Assembly (NCBI RefSeq): GCF_022815725.1
Contig: NZ_JALGRF010000010.1
Span: 62,001 to 126,000 of the forward strand
DNA: 64,000 nt
Source: Streptomyces sp. APSN-46.1
GTDB taxonomy: Bacteria; Actinomycetota; Actinomycetes; Streptomycetales; Streptomycetaceae
Direction of reading: 5' to 3'
Positions 62,585-64,000 of this stretch are shown here, in pieces. Position 1 is the stretch's first letter; every line of letters begins with the position of its first letter. The notes under the pieces were generated by a model that searched no databases, was not told the DNA's origin, and saw only the letters and a program-made list of their open reading frames with translations. The position numbers were made by a program, and so were the translations under genes.

Positions 62585-62901
62585 TGGCCTACGTCAAGGT
62601 GTGCGCGCTGAGCGAGCTGGAGGAGAACACCCCCAAGCGGGTGGAAATCGACGGCACGCCGGTGTCTATCGTCTCCACCGAGGGGGAGGTGTTCGCGATC
62701 AACGACATCTGCTCGCACGCGAACGTCTCGCTCTCGGAGGGTGAGGTCGAGGACTGCATGATCGAGTGCTGGCTGCACGGGTCGTCGTTCGACCTGCGCA
62801 CCGGCAAGCCCTCCGGTCTGCCCGCGACGCGCCCCGTCCCCGTATACCCCGTAAAGATCGAAGGGGACGACGTGCTCGTCTCCCTCACCCAGGAGTCCTG
62901 A
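62584..62901 (+). CDS. Rieske-type [2Fe-2S] ferredoxin in the suf operon
   Basis: A 105-residue soluble ferredoxin of the non-heme-oxygenase type. Ligands are Cys43-Ser-His45 and Cys62-Trp-Leu-His65. The disulfide cysteines of high-potential Rieske proteins are absent, so a low-potential carrier is expected. It sits between sufD and sufC and probably supplies electrons during cluster assembly, as suggested by its conserved position in actinobacterial suf operons. Confidence 0.94.
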   Translation: MAYVKVCALSELEENTPKRVEIDGTPVSIVSTEGEVFAINDICSHANVSLSEGEVEDCMIECWLHGSSFDLRTGKPSGLPATRPVPVYPVKIEGDDVLVSLTQES

Positions 62902-62908
62902 GGTACCC

Positions 62909-63676
62909 ATGGCAACGCTTGAAATCCACGATCTGCACGTCTCCGTCGAAGCCGAGCACGGCGCCCGCGAGATCCTCAAGGGTGTTGACCTCACGGTCAA
63001 GCAGGGTGAGACGCACGCCATCATGGGCCCGAACGGCTCCGGCAAGTCCACCCTGGCGTACTCCCTCGCCGGTCACCCGAAGTACACCATCACCGGTGGC
63101 ACCGTGACCCTCGACGGCGAAGACGTCCTGGAGATGACCGTCGACGAGCGCGCCCGCGCCGGCGTCTTCCTCGCCATGCAGTACCCGGTCGAGGTCCCCG
63201 GCGTCTCGGTCTCCAACTTCCTGCGCACCTCGGCCACCGCCATCCGCGGCGAGGCGCCGAAGCTGCGCACCTGGGTGAAGGAGGTCAAGTCCGCCATGGA
63301 GCAGCTCCAGATGGACCCGGCCTTCGCCGAGCGCAACGTCAACGAGGGCTTCTCCGGCGGTGAGAAGAAGCGCCACGAGATCCTCCAGCTGGAGCTCCTC
63401 AAGCCGAAGATCGCGATCCTCGACGAGACGGACTCCGGCCTGGACGTCGACGCCCTGCGCCAGGTCTCCGAGGGCGTCAACCGTGTCCGCGCGACCGGCG
63501 AGGTCGGCACGCTGCTGATCACGCACTACACGCGGATCCTCCGCTACATCAAGCCCGACTTCGTTCACGTCTTCTCGGAAGGCCGCATCGTCGAGTCCGG
63601 TGGCGCCGAGCTCGCCGACAAGCTGGAGGCGGAAGGCTACGAGGCGTACAGCACGAAGGGTGGCGCGACCGCGTGA
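62909..63676 (+). CDS. sufC: Fe-S cluster assembly ATPase SufC
   Basis: SufC is the ABC-type ATPase of the SufBC2D scaffold. The 255-residue protein has Walker A GPNGSGKST, the SufC-type signature GFSGGEKKRHEILQ, Walker B IAILDETDSGLD and the H-loop ITHYTRIL. GAGGTACCC separates it from the upstream Rieske gene by 7 bp. Its stop overlaps the sufS GTG by 4 bp. Confidence 0.98.
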   Translation: MATLEIHDLHVSVEAEHGAREILKGVDLTVKQGETHAIMGPNGSGKSTLAYSLAGHPKYTITGGTVTLDGEDVLEMTVDERARAGVFLAMQYPVEVPGVSVSNFLRTSATAIRGEAPKLRTWVKEVKSAMEQLQMDPAFAERNVNEGFSGGEKKRHEILQLELLKPKIAILDETDSGLDVDALRQVSEGVNRVRATGEVGTLLITHYTRILRYIKPDFVHVFSEGRIVESGGAELADKLEAEGYEAYSTKGGATA

Positions 63677-64000
63677 CACAGTTGCCCGGCCTCCTCGACA
63701 TCGAGGCGATCCGCAAGGACTTCCCCCTGCTGGATCGTGTGGTCCACGACGGGAAGAAGATCGTTTACCTGGACAACGCGGCGACTTCGCAGAAGCCGCG
63801 CCAGGTGCTCGACGCGCTGAACGAGTACTACGAGCAGCACAACGCCAACGTCCACCGCGGCGTGCACGTGCTCGCCGAGGAGGCCACGGCGCTGTACGAG
63901 GGTGCCCGCGACAAGGTCGCCGCCTTCATCAACGCCCCGAGCCGCAACGAGGTCATCTTCACGAAGAACGCCTCCGAGTCGCTCAACCTGGTCGCGAACA
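63673..64000 (+). CDS. sufS: Cysteine desulfurase SufS, 3' end outside the window
   Basis: The first 109 codons of a SufS-type PLP enzyme that mobilises sulfur from cysteine for the SUF scaffold. The start GTG (VTQLPGLLDIEAIRKDFP) overlaps the sufC stop. The family N-terminus is visible: YLDNAATSQKPRQVLDAL, then ANVHRGVHVLAEEAT, and VIFTKNASESLNLVAN at the window edge. The PLP lysine and catalytic cysteine lie beyond the end. Confidence 0.95.
   Translation, partial: MTQLPGLLDIEAIRKDFPLLDRVVHDGKKIVYLDNAATSQKPRQVLDALNEYYEQHNANVHRGVHVLAEEATALYEGARDKVAAFINAPSRNEVIFTKNASESLNLVAN

Overview
The window is about 64 kb of very GC-rich actinobacterial chromosome, almost certainly from a Streptomyces. 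It carries a chaplin with a sortase signal, whiA, an RbpA-family protein, a mycothiol-dependent isomerase-family gene and an actinobacterial suf operon. GTG starts are frequent, 4-bp start/stop overlaps are common, and I found only one TTA codon in any gene. From uvrC rightward the gene order (uvrC-rapZ-yvcK-whiA-gap-pgk-tpiA-secG-rbpA-like-pgi-pgl-opcA-zwf-tal-tkt-ctaB-ctaA-suf) is the conserved Streptomyces core order known from S. coelicolor.

Layout. 1-3.6 kb: the 3' part of a SNF2 helicase coupled to a SWIM zinc-finger protein, then a HAD-like protein. 3.7-13.6 kb: a mixed set with a two-domain long chaplin, a DUF2293-like protein, two small cupins, a WGR/beta-propeller protein, a uridine-kinase-like protein with a degenerate P-loop, the pseudouridine catabolism pair psuG-psuK, an MFS exporter, an alkylguanine-DNA methyltransferase and a secreted glycerophosphodiesterase. 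13.9-20.1 kb: uvrB, then a Ter stress locus of terD, a TerD protein fused to a divergent FtsK-like domain, and terC behind a yybP-ykoY (Mn2+) riboswitch. 20.1-32.6 kb: an MHS-type transporter, an MBL hydrolase, a mycothiol-family isomerase, uvrA, a PfkB sugar kinase, a Tat-exported Rieske lipoprotein, a small locus of one HTH regulator and two exported proteins (one a papain-like cysteine protease), and uvrC.

32.6-52 kb: rapZ-yvcK-whiA, a secreted M14 carboxypeptidase, lower glycolysis (gap, pgk, tpiA), secG, an RbpA paralogue, pgi, and a minus-strand pentose phosphate run transcribed tkt-tal-zwf-opcA-pgl. 52-64 kb: ctaB and ctaA for heme A synthesis, a TTA-containing amidohydrolase, an ABC-2 exporter pair, and sufR-sufB-sufD-Rieske ferredoxin-sufC-sufS, with sufS cut by the window end. 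All three UvrABC excinuclease subunits lie within about 19 kb.

The most interesting signals are these. The terC riboswitch has a visible switching helix that can hide the ribosome binding site. A CAAC-N6-GTTG operator overlaps an apparently leaderless sufR start. The TerD/FtsK-like fusion is unusual. The regulator/protease/anchored-protein locus has TTCACA-type sites upstream. A modular family of long palindromic repeats sits in three intergenic spacers, and one module lies inside a coding sequence. A low-complexity Ala/Gly/Glu tract lies between psuG and psuK. A 164-nt stretch with no A or T between pgi and pgl may be an assembly artefact.
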